A DNA stretch of 64,000 nucleotides from Gigantopelta aegis (Eukaryota; Mollusca; Gastropoda; Neomphalida; Peltospiridae), in the NCBI RefSeq assembly GCF_016097555.1, contig NC_054710.1, positions 335,330-399,329 of the forward strand. Reading direction: 5' to 3'. The position numbers and the translations under genes were made by a program. Shown here piece by piece: positions 10,601 to 21,931 of the stretch. The notes under the pieces are model-generated. The model was given only the letters and a program-made list of their open reading frames with translations, searched no databases and was not told the origin of the DNA. Each line of letters starts with the position of its first letter. The stretch's first letter is position 1.

Positions 10601-11912
10601 CAGGGTTAGATTTTCAGAATTTTTCAGGGTTTTAACAGGACTACCTTGCTTTCATTTCAGATAGTCCCTTGAAGTTTCAGGTGGTCCATATTTTGTAATA
10701 ATTTTAAGTTAAAATAATGCTACGGTTTGTTATTTTGACAATTTATTACAGGTTAAATCATCATGCATGTTCTGTATATATACTATTAATAACTATCATA
10801 CACCAATTCATACTAAAACACATCGAATCAATATTCAGGCTGGAACTGGCACTGGTATTATATCAAATTGTGTTGCTTGACCTGTTGAATATGAGGTGAT
10901 TTATATTTTAAAATATCTTTATATTATGTAATGTATAGATATAGTTGTAACTGAATCAGATGGCACATTGACAATATAACATCGATTGAATGATTGATGA
11001 ATTATAATATATATATCAGTCCAAGCACAGATTGAGCATTAAACTACAATCAGATGTCTCACTTTTTTTACACACCTAGATCTGCGCCTGTATATATATT
11101 TGATATAAAATCTTTACAAGACCCCCCATTATAAAATATTTGTTAGTTAGTATTGTAAAGAAATATTTGAAAACTATTTTCATTCATTGCGATCCGTTAT
11201 TAAAAAACTGGCAGTACTATGTCACTGTACATGAAATGTAGTGCAATTATGTGTAGACCTATTATAATTGTTTTGATCAAAACATTAATATAATGTTAAA
11301 TAATAAATCGAACATAATAAATATTATTAAATGATGTAATTTGAGATGAAAATTTTATTGAAACATGTAAGCAGTTTTGCGTTAAAATGGGAAAAAGTGA
11401 CATCTTTGTAATTCATGTGAAAATTAATATGAATATATCGGCAATTGCCATATTGCATTTCTATCAGAATACCTTACCGACCGATGCATAATTATGTTTT
11501 CGCTGAGGTCAACTTCGCAGTTCTTCATTCTGATGTGACTTGGTAAATTAAACTACCATTCCATGAAAATGTGCGACGAATCCCGGTATGTTCCAAATTC
11601 AAAATGATTGTATTTTGACCGAAGACTGCATCGACTACAAAATGTGTAAATTGTGCATGCTAAATTTAGTCAGGATGCTGTAACAGTTTAAAAAGCAACA
11701 ACCGACATCGCGTACTGTAAATGAATGCGATATGATGGGGGACCAAGCCTGTGTTTCTGCTGTTTGAAATAGATCCACAAAATGTTTCATTTGTGCTAAA
11801 TAAATTTTAAAATTCCAGGTGGTCCGACGGACTACCTGTTTGCAGCTTCAGGTAGTCCTGTTAATTTTCATGTAGTCTCAGACTGCCGGACTACCGTTAA
11901 GATCTAACCCTG
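10601..11912. mobile_element. Non-autonomous hAT-like DNA transposon (1312 bp)
   Basis: Terminal inverted repeats begin CAGGGTTAGATTTT on the left and read CTAACCCTG at the right end. Subterminal copies of ggactacc/ggtagtcc occur near both ends, as in hAT elements. The flanks are aataataa on both sides, an 8-bp duplication as expected for hAT, although it lies in an ATA microsatellite and so is weak evidence. No transposase is visible inside. It sits in the intron following the Ig exon and is absent from the paralogous intron at 41 kb. Confidence 0.75.
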
Positions 11913-12129
11913 AATAATAATAATAATAATAATAACAAACCAGTAAAAAAAAAAAAAGAGAGAAAAATAAAGAGTACATTTTTATTATATGTTTTTCAGA
12001 CACCAATGCACCTACAAAATAGAGAATAAAATAATAATATTAAATAAATACATAATTAAATAAGAAAATACAACATTTTGGTGTGTGTATGTGAGTTGAT
12101 ACCCTAACAAAATGAGGACAATCCTAATT

Positions 12130-12689
12130 AATTTGAAGATCGCTCATTATATATTGTTTACCGGGCATCAATTATACAATACCATCTAGTGATGCCGATA
12201 CTGCCCTATTATCAACCATTTCAGCAGACCTACAATGCACATTAAATTTGTTTTATCAATATTGCAATAAATGGAAACTTAAAATAAACCGTAAGAATAC
12301 AAAAATATTGGGTTTTTTTTAGTTAACACTAGAGATTATAAACATAATTTGAAGATTGGAAATAATATATTTGAACATATCAAAGAATACAAACACTTAG
12401 GAATTACTTTTACAACATTACACAGCTTTCGAATAACTAAGAATAGACTTAAACAACAGACTACCAAGGTCATGTTCTTTGTACTATCTACCTACGAACC
12501 GAATGTAAACATAAAATGTTCGACAATGGTTCTTCCAGTTTTATTATATGGAGCCAAAATATGGGGATATAAACGAAATAGATATATCTCATTCTGTACA
12601 AATAAACGTTTTAAGACACACCCTACCTGTTAATAAAGAAACACCAATAATTATGTTTTGTGGAGAGCTAGGGAGAATGCCAATCGAGT

Positions 12690-12692
<3 letters not shown>
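12130..12692 (+). mobile_element. LINE reverse-transcriptase fragment
   Basis: Contains an RT C-terminal region. Around 12190 the sequence reads DADTALLST, a decayed ADD catalytic box. FYQYCNKWKLKIN lies near 12256. The longest frame (12349-12633) reads HIKEYKHLGITF and MVLPVLLYGAKIWGY. The same family is found on the minus strand at 39.77-40.99 kb, also downstream of an Ig exon. Frames are shifted and the 3' end is replaced by an AT repeat. Confidence 0.8.

Positions 12693-12745
<53 letters not shown>
12692..12745. repeat. (AT)n microsatellite
   Basis: Pure AT run that truncates the LINE fragment and precedes the Tc1 terminus. Confidence 0.95.
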
Positions 12746-12748
<3 letters not shown>

Positions 12749-12956
12749 GATATTGATATATAAACTGACAATCAAAAGAAAGTATACCAATTATTTTTTT
12801 CAAAGTATTAAAAACAACACAAAACACAAGTTGATGCAAATGTTATATTTTGAAAGTATAATAATTTGGCGATAAATAAACACGAGTATACTCAATAAAT
12901 CCCATAAAAGGATAATATCACAGTTCACAACAGCACTAGGGGTAAAATGTGCGATT

Positions 12957-13451
12957 TCATAAAGGACCACTCATAACGAAGGTGAATACATTTGACCACA
13001 AAGAACATGTATCAATAGCGTGTATGTCCACCATATGCAAGTATACAAGCACGGACCCGACGTCGGACAGATTTCTGTCAATGACATTAAGGTCTGTCCG
13101 CTGTTGGCCACAGATACCATCCCAAACCATCACAGATCCCCCACCAAACGGTTCAGTCTCCTGAACACAGCACGGAGCTGTTCTCTCGCTTGCACGTCGG
13201 TATATCCGAGTCCTGCCATCAGCTCTGAATAACTGGAACCTGTTCTCATCAGAAAAGAGTACACGTTGCCAGTTCCGATGTTGCCAACGTTGAAATTGAC
13301 GTGTCCAACGTAAACGTCGAAGTCGATGTTGCCTCGTCAATGTCATCCCTCTGAATGGTCGATAGGCCCTGATGCCATGCTGTCGTAGTCGACTACGTAC
13401 AGTGTGACGACTGATGACATGTCCAAGGCCAGTCGCTGCAGATGACGTCAT
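12957..13451 (-). pseudogene. Tc1-type transposase, catalytic fragment
   Basis: A frame of 164 codons. It begins after the SINE insertion with SRHTVRSRLRQHGIRAYRPF, typical of the second DNA-binding part of Tc1/mariner transposases. FSDENRF follows, carrying the second catalytic Asp, and then GGGSVMVWDGICGQQRTDL. About 35 residues past GICGQQ the frame no longer resembles the family, so the third catalytic residue is missing. Confidence 0.85.
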
Positions 13452-13510
13452 AGTGAGGAATCTGTTACGTAAGAGTAAGATGCGGAGATGGCGGTCATCG
13501 TTGGCTATTG

Positions 13511-13895
13511 ACCGGCCTCGGTGGCGCCGTGGCAGGCCATCGGTCTACAGGCTGGTAGGTACTGGGTTCGGATCCCAGTTGAGGAATGGGATTTTTAATC
13601 CAGATACCGACTCCAAACCCTGAGTGAGTGTCCCACAAGGCTCAATGGATAGGTGTAAACCACTTGCACCGACCAATTATCCATAAATGGTTCAACAAAG
13701 GCCATGGTTTATGCTATCCTACCTGTGGGAAGCGCAATTAAAAGATCCCTTGCTGCTAATCGGAAGAGTAACCCATGTAGTGACGACAGCGGGTTTCTTC
13801 TCCAAATCTGTGTGGTCCTTAACCATATGTCTGACGCCATATAACCGTAAATAAAATGTGTTGAGTGCGTCGTTAAATAAAACATTTCTTTCTTT
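13511..13895 (+). mobile_element. Full-length tRNA-derived SINE inserted in Tc1
   Basis: Head ggcctcggtggcgccgtggc with ggtactgggttcggatccca (B-box-like), middle agatcccttgctgctaatcg, and tail gtgcgtcgttaaataaaaca with a cttt-rich end. Flanks CGTTGGCTATTG (13499-13510) and CGTTGCCTGTTG (13896-13907) match at 10 of 12 positions, a target-site duplication within the transposase gene. Confidence 0.9.
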
Positions 13896-14174
13896 CGTTG
13901 CCTGTTGTGACGCGGGGTCTTTCACTTCGTGGTATGTCTGCAGTCCTGCCAGTCACCCTGCAACGCTGTATCAACCTGGTGATCGTCAATTTTTTGTAAT
14001 TCAGGATTCTTGCCACATGGGCATAACTCGCACCCAACTGCACCATACCAATAGCTCTCTCTCTCTTTACCTGGTGATCGTCAATTTTGTGTAATTCAGG
14101 ATTCTTGCCACATGGGCATAACTCGCACCCAACTGCACCATACCAATAGCTCTCTCTCTCTCTTTCTTCCTTCA

Positions 14175-14178
<4 letters not shown>

Positions 14179-14236
<58 letters not shown>
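14179..14236. repeat. (AT)n microsatellite
   Basis: AT run adjoining a CT-rich stretch at the end of the Tc1 remnant. Confidence 0.95.
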
Positions 14237-14237
<1 letters not shown>

Positions 14238-14326
14238 AGAATTGTATGCTACTGGGCACGACTGATATCAGGAAAACAATCAAAATTGTCTACTCTTTAA
14301 TACAAAATCATGTACATATTAAAGAT

Positions 14327-15277
14327 CAGAGCTGCCAACTGCTACGCTTTGGGCGTAGTTTGTTATGCTTAGCCGACGTTTGCTACGCTGCTACGCTCAT
14401 GTCCAAATTTCTACGCGCAGTTGAAAAAAAATCCAGTATTATACGCTAATGAAAACCAGTAATAACTTTTGCAACAGATAAACATAACTGGATGATTAGT
14501 GTATTTGGCCAAAGTTTCTACTAACGAAATTGTTTGATTTGGCAAGCATATATGTTTTATCTTTATCACAAATTATAGGTCTACATAGTACTGTTGAAAA
14601 GCTGGCGATTTCTGGCGATTCTGGCAATTATACTAAACATTGGACGTAATCGTGGAATACAGTAACTACAAACTGAATTCCTCATTTCTGTGGCTTTTTT
14701 TTATTTTTTATTCCAACATATAAAAGTATAATTTGCGGATTAAGAACCATTGTAAAACAGACATGTAGTTTTACTGTAGACCGACCCCAGTGCCGCGTAC
14801 TATAAAACCTTCAAAGAACTGTTGTTTATTTATATTACGCTTGCATGCCGTGAATATAGAACATTGCATTTGAACGTATGCCAGTTAGGAATAGAATCAT
14901 TTTAATTTTAACTTGAAATAAGAATATAAGCGTTCAAATGTAGTATTGATCACATCATGGCACAACAGTTAGTTTTGGGTTTATTGCATTTCGATGCTGT
15001 TTTAAGAACAACATTTTAGTCATTTATAATCCTGTTCAAATCGCCCGACTTATTTAACAACATTCGTTACATTTCGGGTATGTCCGTATCCCTTAACCGA
15101 CGACAAGCGTTATCTAGGCTAAAAATAGCATGACCCAGTCGTTTGCGGTTACTATGACGTAGTTTTTTAAAAAGTTATTTGGTGTTTTCCTTTGCTGTTG
15201 TTTATGACATTCGGCCATGCTACGCTCAGCTTGTCATTAATGCTACTCTCACTTGTGGCTAGGGGTTGCCAGCTCTG
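14327..15277. mobile_element. Non-autonomous CAG-ended DNA transposon (951 bp)
   Basis: Left end CAGAGCTGCCAACTG, right end GGTTGCCAGCTCTG: inverted repeats of about 13 bases with one mismatch. The flanking duplication is AAAGAT (14321-14326 and 15278-15283), 6 bp. Subterminal 'ctacgct' copies recur near both ends. Composition and termini suggest hAT-like, but the duplication is shorter than the usual 8 bp. No transposase is visible. Confidence 0.8.
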
Positions 15278-15366
15278 AAAGATCATTGCTGCTAATGTAA
15301 ACAAAATGTAGCGAGTGTCCTCTCAATACGTGTGAAATGACCGCATTTCTCACGCCAATTAGCCAA

Positions 15367-15368
<2 letters not shown>

Positions 15369-15450
<82 letters not shown>
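15369..15450. repeat. (AT)n microsatellite
   Basis: About 80 bases of pure AT within the SINE tail. Confidence 0.95.
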
Positions 15451-15452
<2 letters not shown>

Positions 15453-15825
15453 TCTTATTGTGTCGTTGAATAAAAGAAACTTTTACCTTTTATTGGTCAT
15501 ACAATTTTACTAAACAAAAATATGAACTTTTATTCAAATTGGCTACTGTTTCAAAGATCTAGAGTGAGCTGAGCCACTTTCTTTTCGTCTATGTTCAGAT
15601 TTGTAGAACATCTTGATCAATCCCTTTAACAGCTAGATTAATCAATATGACCAGCTAAAAATAACTATGGGGAATTACTGCAATGTATCCAGTATTAAGC
15701 TGAAGAGAAAACTGTTAACCATGACCAAAAACTGTATCTATGCAGAAATTAGAGTCGAATGGTTATGATGCAACATATAGGTTGATTTATTTCAATGATG
15801 AAAACATAGGTATAACTGTTGATTT

Positions 15826-16215
<390 letters not shown>

Positions 16216-16952
16216 TTATCAAAACGTTGCGCTCAGGTATACAGGTCTTGATGGCTTGTAAACAAATGACCAAATGACACACATTACCCACAGACCTTGC
16301 AAATTTGGTATCCCCAGTATCATATAATCAGGAATACAAAATGTAGTGTTGATAATACGTTATCATGATCAAACCGACTTTAACGAAACAACCTAGCACC
16401 CTATCCTCAACCGAATGTTCTTCTACAGCGGAAGATTTCTCATTTCATTTTTGAGATGACCCGTACAATTGTAAATCCGCCAACGCACGTGCTAACTGAA
16501 ACTGACAACAAGCGACGAATCGAGCGTATGCCATTGACAATTCCCGTTGATAATGTAGACACACGAGGTTTTTAAACAGTGCATTTGAGTTTGTATTCAT
16601 ATTTGTACACGATGTTATAACATGGTAACCCGCGACTAACTTTAAATAACTAAATAATTTTCCTTAACAAGCGGCGTCTTCGCTTGAGCGTAAAGCGGCT
16701 TTCTCATTGTGCATTTGTCGCACCAACTTGTCGCATGCGATTTGTCTAGCGACTGGAATTCATGTTTCCACAGGTGTCAATCACTTTGGAACTTCAACCA
16801 ATCAAAGCGCGCTATTTCCACACACCCATAATGCGTTATTTCCGTCCGCCATATTGTCCCACAAGCGGTGTTTTTATGTTGATAATTGTTTAGTTCAGTT
16901 GTTCAGTAAGCGCTAATACTTCCTTTGTTAGAAGGCATTATTCTTAGGCACA
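16216..16952. other. Upstream flank of the ISL2EU-type transposon
   Basis: No coding region. The stretch near 16690 (cttgagcgtaaagcggcttt, then gcgactggaattc) could be the transposon's 5' terminal region, because the first THAP exon starts 260 bases on. I could not identify a matching inverted terminus. Confidence 0.4.
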
Positions 16953-17147
16953 ATGGTGAAGCGATGTGCTTGGGGGACATGCAAATCGGATGAACAGCAC
17001 GAAAGTGGACAGCATTTGACATTTATACCGTTTCCGAAGCCGAAAACGCAACGAGAAATTTTTTAAAAATGGATTCGACTATGCGGATGACCACACTCTC
17101 AACTAAATGTTGATAACATAAACAAGCACAAGTATGTTTGTTCAAAG
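16953..17147 (+). pseudogene. THAP zinc-finger exon of the transposase
   Basis: Starts MVKRCAWGTCKSDEQ, giving the first Cys pair of a C2CH THAP finger, then LTFIPFPKPKTQRE and KWIRLCG, and ends NKHKYVCSK before a GTGAGT donor. The His of the motif is supplied by the next exon (HFVGERGP). Two in-frame stops (after REIF and after RLCG) disable it. THAP domains bind transposon ends in this class of element. Confidence 0.85.
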
Positions 17148-17399
17148 GTGAGTGTAGTTGTGTATGAAATTATCTCATTTTTATTTATTTCATATTTATT
17201 TATTTATTTAAAATTCAAATTTAAACAGACAGAAGTAGAAAACTAAGAAATGTAAATTTAAATATGGCATTATCATAATAAGGAATAGTAATGCATGCGA
17301 GTCATTCAAAGTATTCTTACATTCGTTGTAATTTTACTCATTTGTAGTTTAGAATCAAATCCACTCGATGGACCAATTTTCTGATTTTTTTTCTCTCAC

Positions 17400-17615
17400 T
17401 TCTAGGCAGTGCACTACCACTGGTATACCAAAGGCTGCGGTATGTACTCTCCTGTCTATGTGAAAGTGCATATAAAAGATCCCTTGCTACATGATAAAAT
17501 GTAGAGGGCTTCCTCTGACAAACATATCAAAATGACCGTATATTTCACGTCTAATAACCGATGATTAGTAAACGATGTGTTCTAGTGGCATCGTTAAATA
17601 AAACAAACGTTACTC
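17400..17615 (+). mobile_element. SINE, partial, in transposon intron
   Basis: Reads taccactggtataccaaagg, ctgcggtatgtactc, cataaaagatcccttgctac and gtggcatcgttaaataaaac. This is the central and tail part of the abundant SINE in forward orientation, without the tRNA head. Confidence 0.8.
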
Positions 17616-17802
17616 TGTTTTTTTCCTGTAGTTCAAGAATATTTTAAGTGCATATCATATATATCACCATTCTAAAACATGATTTGAAGATGCATAATAT
17701 GAAATGAAATTATATAGCCATGCTTTATTTTATTTTTTCACCATTTGTAGCTTACCTTGTTAGATTTTGCATTTTGATATCTGAAAATATTTTCTTTTAC
17801 AA

Positions 17803-17936
17803 CATTTTGTTGGAGAGAGAGGTCCAACAGAGATACGCCCTGATCCAGTAGCTGCAGATGGGAGTCGATCAACACCGTCAAGGCCCCCACCAAAGAAACG
17901 GCGATTACAGGAGATTTCAATCGAAAGTAATACAGA
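17803..17936 (+). pseudogene. Second exon of THAP transposase (basic, Pro-rich linker)
   Basis: Encodes HFVGERGPTEIRPDP, completing the THAP C2CH motif, then a Pro/Arg/Lys-rich segment with PPPKKRRL, a likely nuclear-localisation patch. The GTAGGT donor follows in phase 2, matching the next exon. The acceptor reads tttacaa where the consensus needs AG, so splicing is probably lost. Confidence 0.75.
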
Positions 17937-18137
17937 GTAGGTAACCCCATTTAAAGCAAGTTCAAGTACATGACTTTTAAGTCACAATTTCTCAGGCTTT
18001 ATCTTCAAATACCTTGGGTGTTGTTTTCTTACTGCTTTTTAATATGTGTTAAAGATAATTTGCAGTCATTGGCTGAACAAATTTATTTATTGTGATTTCA
18101 CATACAAGATTAATAACAAGAAAATACAAAATACATT

Positions 18138-18471
18138 CAGAGCTTCTAGAATTTTCATAAAATCCAGTAGCCATGGGATCAGTGATTTTTTAAATTTACT
18201 AGCCATAATTAAAAAATCACTAGCCCAACTTTAGTTTAATTTGACTAATTAATAGTAATAATCGTCACCTAAAGAGTGAGGTAGAGCTTAAAACACAAAC
18301 ATTGGGGTAGGGGTGGAGGCAGGATAGTCATATTTACAAAATAGACATTTGTAATAACATTTGACCAAATATTTTTACTAACCGTTGGGCATGGCAGTAG
18401 CAGTTATTGACTAGCCCAGCATTCAATATCATTAGCCATGGGGGTAGGGCTACCACAATCTACAAGTCCTG
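18138..18471. mobile_element. Small CAG-ended MITE (334 bp)
   Basis: Left end CAGAGCTTCTAGA, right end TCTACAAGTCCTG: 10 of 13 inverted-repeat matches. Flanks acatt on both sides (5 bp). Inner copies of tagccatggg recur near both ends. It sits in the third intron of the ISL2EU-type gene. Confidence 0.65.
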
Positions 18472-18502
18472 ACATTAATTGATTACATTCTCATGATTTC
18501 AG

Positions 18503-18582
18503 TGCCACAAGACCCGATGACAATGAAAATGCTCCACCTACAGAATTCCATAAAGATGAAAGTATTCAAACTGATGAAAACT
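18503..18582 (+). pseudogene. Third exon of THAP transposase (acidic linker)
   Basis: Bounded by a tgatttcag acceptor and a GTAAGT donor. Reads ATRPDDNENAPPTEFHKDES, then IQTDEN, an acidic linker. Entry phase 2 and exit phase 1 agree with the neighbouring exons. Confidence 0.7.
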
Positions 18583-18699
18583 GTAAGTTCAAGTGTTCAA
18601 TGCATTAATTACACATTTATGTGTAGTAATAATGTGTTGTGTAAATTATTTACACAAAAATGAAACCTAACCCACAACATATATACACCTGTATATTCA

Positions 18700-19477
18700 A
18701 TATACACCTGAACTACTTGTTTTTTTCCATTTAGACTAGATGGGGTTTTGCATATTTCATGTAAAACAATGTTTTGCATATGGTCAATATTCGGATAAAT
18801 CCGCTGAACATGCAAGTCTTTATTGGTATAAACTACAGTCACAAAACTTTGAGCCAGTTACTATCAGCTGTCCTTGACCCTGGTCATAGTATTCATGATT
18901 CTGAGGCAAAATAATTGAATTGCCTTCCATTTTTAAAATAAAATGTTTAAGTTCATCAAATGCTTGATTAATTGTATGGTCTCTTGCAGTATATGGGCAC
19001 TTGACCTCAATTATGCCACAATCATTGTTATCACATACTTTACCATCTGGCCTGGCACCTAAAAACAAAAATTCTTTATTTACCACCAGTCCACATTCAC
19101 GTATGTGTCTTGTATGATACAGTTCAAGATACTTGGCCTTTTGCTTTTGGTTAATTTCTTCTGCCATATTCCAAGGGAGCAGCTGATATTTCTTTGGTGT
19201 TAAATATATTCTCCAAGAATTTTGAAGATGGCACAAACTTGAGTTGTAAAACTTTCCCAAAATTTGACGCTGTTATTCGTTTGGCCCTTAATGTTTTCCA
19301 TAACTGGCAGCTTGCTTGTCCCTGTGTCTGGCTTTCCAGTTTTTCTGCATTTACCAGGGCAAAGTCTTTATTTAAGCAAAGATATTCATCTGTTAACTTT
19401 ACAGGTGCTGTTTTTGGAAATAGTGTATTGCCGCATCCAGTTTCCACAGAGGCTTCTATATTTGTGAAGTTTCTTGT
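18700..19477 (-). pseudogene. YqaJ-like nuclease of the ISL2EU element
   Basis: Minus strand, opening after an atattttag acceptor. It reads LWKTLRAKRITASNFGKVLQ, then PLEYGRRN, GARPDGKV and GIIEVKCPYTARD. These are the typical blocks of the YqaJ/lambda-exonuclease fold, with the catalytic Asp of RPDG and the Glu-x-Lys of EVK. Further blocks YYDQGQGQLIVTG and VYTNKDLHVQRIYP follow toward 18740. A frameshift near 19.19 kb and another near 18.84 kb split it. It is predicted to assist transposition by processing DNA ends; the family role is not well established. Confidence 0.85.
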
Positions 19478-19544
19478 CTAAAATATAATACAAAATATTT
19501 TGTTAAGTACATTGAATGTGTCTTTTTCATTCATATATTTTCAG

Positions 19545-20425
19545 GGGTTTCCCCACTTGATCTCCTGGTATATAGTGTAGAGAGTCACAAACTTCGAAAA
19601 CATTTAGAAGAGACAACAATGCAAAATGATGAATTGCTTAAGAAAGTACAAGAACAGAAGACATGAATAACAGAATTAGAGAAAAAATTAGAAGATGGAG
19701 AAAGATTTGGTTTTGATAGTGTCCGTAGAAGAGAGGGAAAACTTAAAGATCTGTTCCAGTAGTACACAGGATTAAAGCTGTGAAGATTTCTTGCACTCCT
19801 TGATTTTCTTGCACCAAGTGATGATTGCATTTCTTACAGAAAAAGTAGGCGTGACATTAGAAGGCTTGCCCTGAAAGATTGTCTTTTTCTATGTTTGTGT
19901 AGACTGCGGCATAATTTTGGTCTAAAAGACATATCCAAGCGATTTGGACTTTCATTGCAATCTTCGAGTGACATTTTAATGCATGGATTGAACGCATGTA
20001 TTTCAAATTTGGACAGTTAAATATTTGGCCACACAGGGATATAATAATTAACAATATGCCTGCTGACTACAAAAAGGAATTTCTCACACGTCTGATTATC
20101 ATTGATGGCACAGAAATTAAAACACAATCTCCTTGTGCTCTGGCTCTACAAAGTCAAATGTACAGTGACTACAAATCAAGCACTACCTTAAAGTGTCTTA
20201 TTGGTTGTGATCTATGTGGATCATTGATGTTTGTTTCTGAACTGTTTACTGGGTCTGTATCAGACAAAGAAATTACAACAAACAGTGGGTTTTATGATTT
20301 ACTGAAAGCTCTACTTGAAAGAGGTTATTTACTGGAAGGAGATGCTGTCATGGCAGACAAAGGATTCACCATTGGGAACGAATTAGAAAAGCTAGGATTC
20401 CAGAGTTTTTGTCTTATTCAAGGTT
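19545..20425 (+). pseudogene. DDE transposase exon of the ISL2EU element
   Basis: Begins after a ttttcag acceptor with VSPLDLLVYSVESHKLRKHL and a coiled-coil-like Glu/Lys stretch, then LCRLRHNFGLKDISKRFGLS. The catalytic domain includes RLIIIDGTEIKTQSP (first Asp) and AVMADKGFTI (second Asp). The part carrying the final acidic residue is missing, because a different element starts at about 20425. Internal stops lie near 19667 and 19760, with a frameshift near 19990. Confidence 0.85.
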
Positions 20426-20429
20426 TTAA

Positions 20430-21695
20430 GGTTTGGACTAAATGGGCGATGGTTAATGAAATTTGTTCTAGTTTACCAACATCACCTTTACGTTGTGCAT
20501 TGTATTTGTTATCAATGATTCAAAGCAGTGAATCGATTTCTGCAGTAGATGCTGCTTTTTACAGTATCAGACATTGTCATGTGTTGGTGGAGTTGTCTTC
20601 ACCTACAGATAATTCTTTAGTTATTCATATATGAAAAGCAGCCAAGAGGAAACTGGTTCGCTCTGTAAATAAGAAAGAACCTGTTATGTTATACATGTTG
20701 ATTAGTTTGGTTGAATCCAGGTTACCTGATCCCAATTTATATGATTAGAGAACGTTATGTATGTGTTTGGTAGCCTTTGCTGGTTTTATGCGATCGGCAG
20801 TACTTGTTAACATTTGATGCAGTGATATTTTTCCACAAGCTTATATGACTATTTTCATTGAAAAATCTAAAACGGATGTGTATCGTGATGGGGCATGGCT
20901 AGTTATAGGTAGAACTGCCTCTGTAACGTGTCTAGATACTTGGTTAGAGAGGTATTTTCAGGCAGCTCAACTCAAAGCTTATTCGAATAAATTTGTAAAA
21001 CAAATGATGGGTTTGTTTTGAGAGGTACAAATATCCCACTGTTTATACCCGAGCAAGAGAGGTGTTTTAGAAGCATTTCAGCCTTTTGTTAGTGACATAA
21101 CCAAGTATGGTTTACATAGTCTGAGATCTGGGGGAGCAACAGCAGCAGCTAATAATGGTATTCCAGACAGGATATTTAAACATCATGGGCGTTGGAAGAG
21201 TGAGAATGCCAAGGACGGTTATGTTAAGATAGTAGTGAGAGTAGATTGGAAGTATAACTGTCTTTGGGGCTTTAATTAATCTTTGAATCTCAGTTTGTGC
21301 ACCACCCAGTATGCCACTTACTTGTCGTTTTGTTTTATATACGGAGGGGGGGGGTGGGTGGGGGGGGGGGGGGGGGTGAATGAGAAATAGTGTTTCTTTC
21401 GTTTGATGAACGAATTAGATAGTAACTATTTTGAAAGTATCTCACATTAAATTTGTGTTGTCTTTTTATAGGTTGGCGAACCGTGAGAATACGCTGAAGG
21501 TGAACAGCCACTGGAGGAGTAACGACCCATTATAATTCGTTTAGAGGTTTACGTTGTAAGAGTGGATTTCAGACTTTTAAGTGTGTAATTTTTTATTATG
21601 GGATAAACTGTGGTATGTCGAGTATGTGCACCATACAGTATTCCACTTACTTGTCGTTTTGTTTTATGTACGGAGGGGGGTGAAGGAGAAATAAA
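20430..21695 (+). mobile_element. Tyrosine-recombinase element fossil (DIRS- or Crypton-like)
   Basis: A tyrosine recombinase is readable on the plus strand between about 20.43 and 21.28 kb. It has the C-terminal signature YGLHSLRSGGATAAANNG followed by a FKHHGRWKSENAKDGYV block. This holds the R..H..R motif with a nearby Tyr. Similar recombinases occur in DIRS-type retroelements and Cryptons; I cannot tell which. It is broken in several places. Downstream, two direct copies of about 65 bases (21296-21360 and 21627-21690) may be element-end repeats. Confidence 0.7.
21345..21376. repeat. Poly-G run
   Basis: G-rich homopolymer run with two T interruptions in the 3' flank of the recombinase fossil. 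Confidence 0.9.
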
Positions 21696-21931
21696 TAAAT
21701 CCCATACTTCCTACTAATGGCAACTAATTTCCTACAGTGGAACTGCCGTGGGCTTAGGCCCAATTTTGATGAATTAAGTATTTTAATTCAAAAACATAAT
21801 CCTCTTGCAGTGTGTCTTCAGGAAACTTTCTTGAAAGACACTGATCATATTACCATGAGAGGATTTAACCTGTATCATACATTTCAAGAAACTTAAAATA
21901 GAACATCTTGAGGTGTTTCCATTCTTGTTAA

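Larger units (their letters stand above)
12764..14167 (-). mobile_element. Tc1-like transposon, degenerate, interrupted by a SINE
   Basis: On the minus strand an N-terminal helix-turn-helix segment (MVQLGASYAHVARILNYK, then DIPRSERPRVTTG) lies at about 13.93-14.16 kb. The catalytic part lies at 12957-13451 with RVLFSDENRFQLF and FGGGSVMVWDGIC. The last third of the transposase, with the final catalytic residues, is gone. The 3' flank runs to an apparent terminus near 12764 (gacaatcaaaagaaagtata). A SINE splits the gene at 13511-13895. The HTH end carries a roughly 95-bp tandem duplication (13974-14163). Confidence 0.85.
14245..15485 (+). mobile_element. SINE copy split by a hAT-like element and an AT repeat
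   Basis: Left part (to 14326) ends gtacatattaaagat. The right part resumes aaagatcattgctgctaatg at 15278, runs to an AT microsatellite (15369-15450), and ends with tgtcgttgaataaaagaaac. Joined, these parts give the SINE middle and tail. This is SINE sequence interrupted twice. Confidence 0.75.
16953..20425 (+). mobile_element. ISL2EU-type (PIF/Harbinger-related) transposon, degenerate
   Basis: Plus-strand exons encode a THAP zinc finger, a proline/basic linker and a DDE_Tnp_4-like transposase. A YqaJ-like nuclease lies antisense in the intron before the catalytic exon. This pairing of THAP-DDE transposase with YqaJ nuclease is the known gene content of ISL2EU elements. It holds a SINE (17.4 kb) and a small MITE (18.14 kb) in its introns and is cut at about 20425, where a recombinase fossil begins. 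Stops in the THAP exon, a lost splice acceptor and frameshifts show it is inactive. Confidence 0.85.

Noticed and set aside
13511-13895. Functional tRNA gene in SINE heads
   Set aside because: The A/B-box-like parts are followed by SINE body and no cloverleaf acceptor stem can be drawn.
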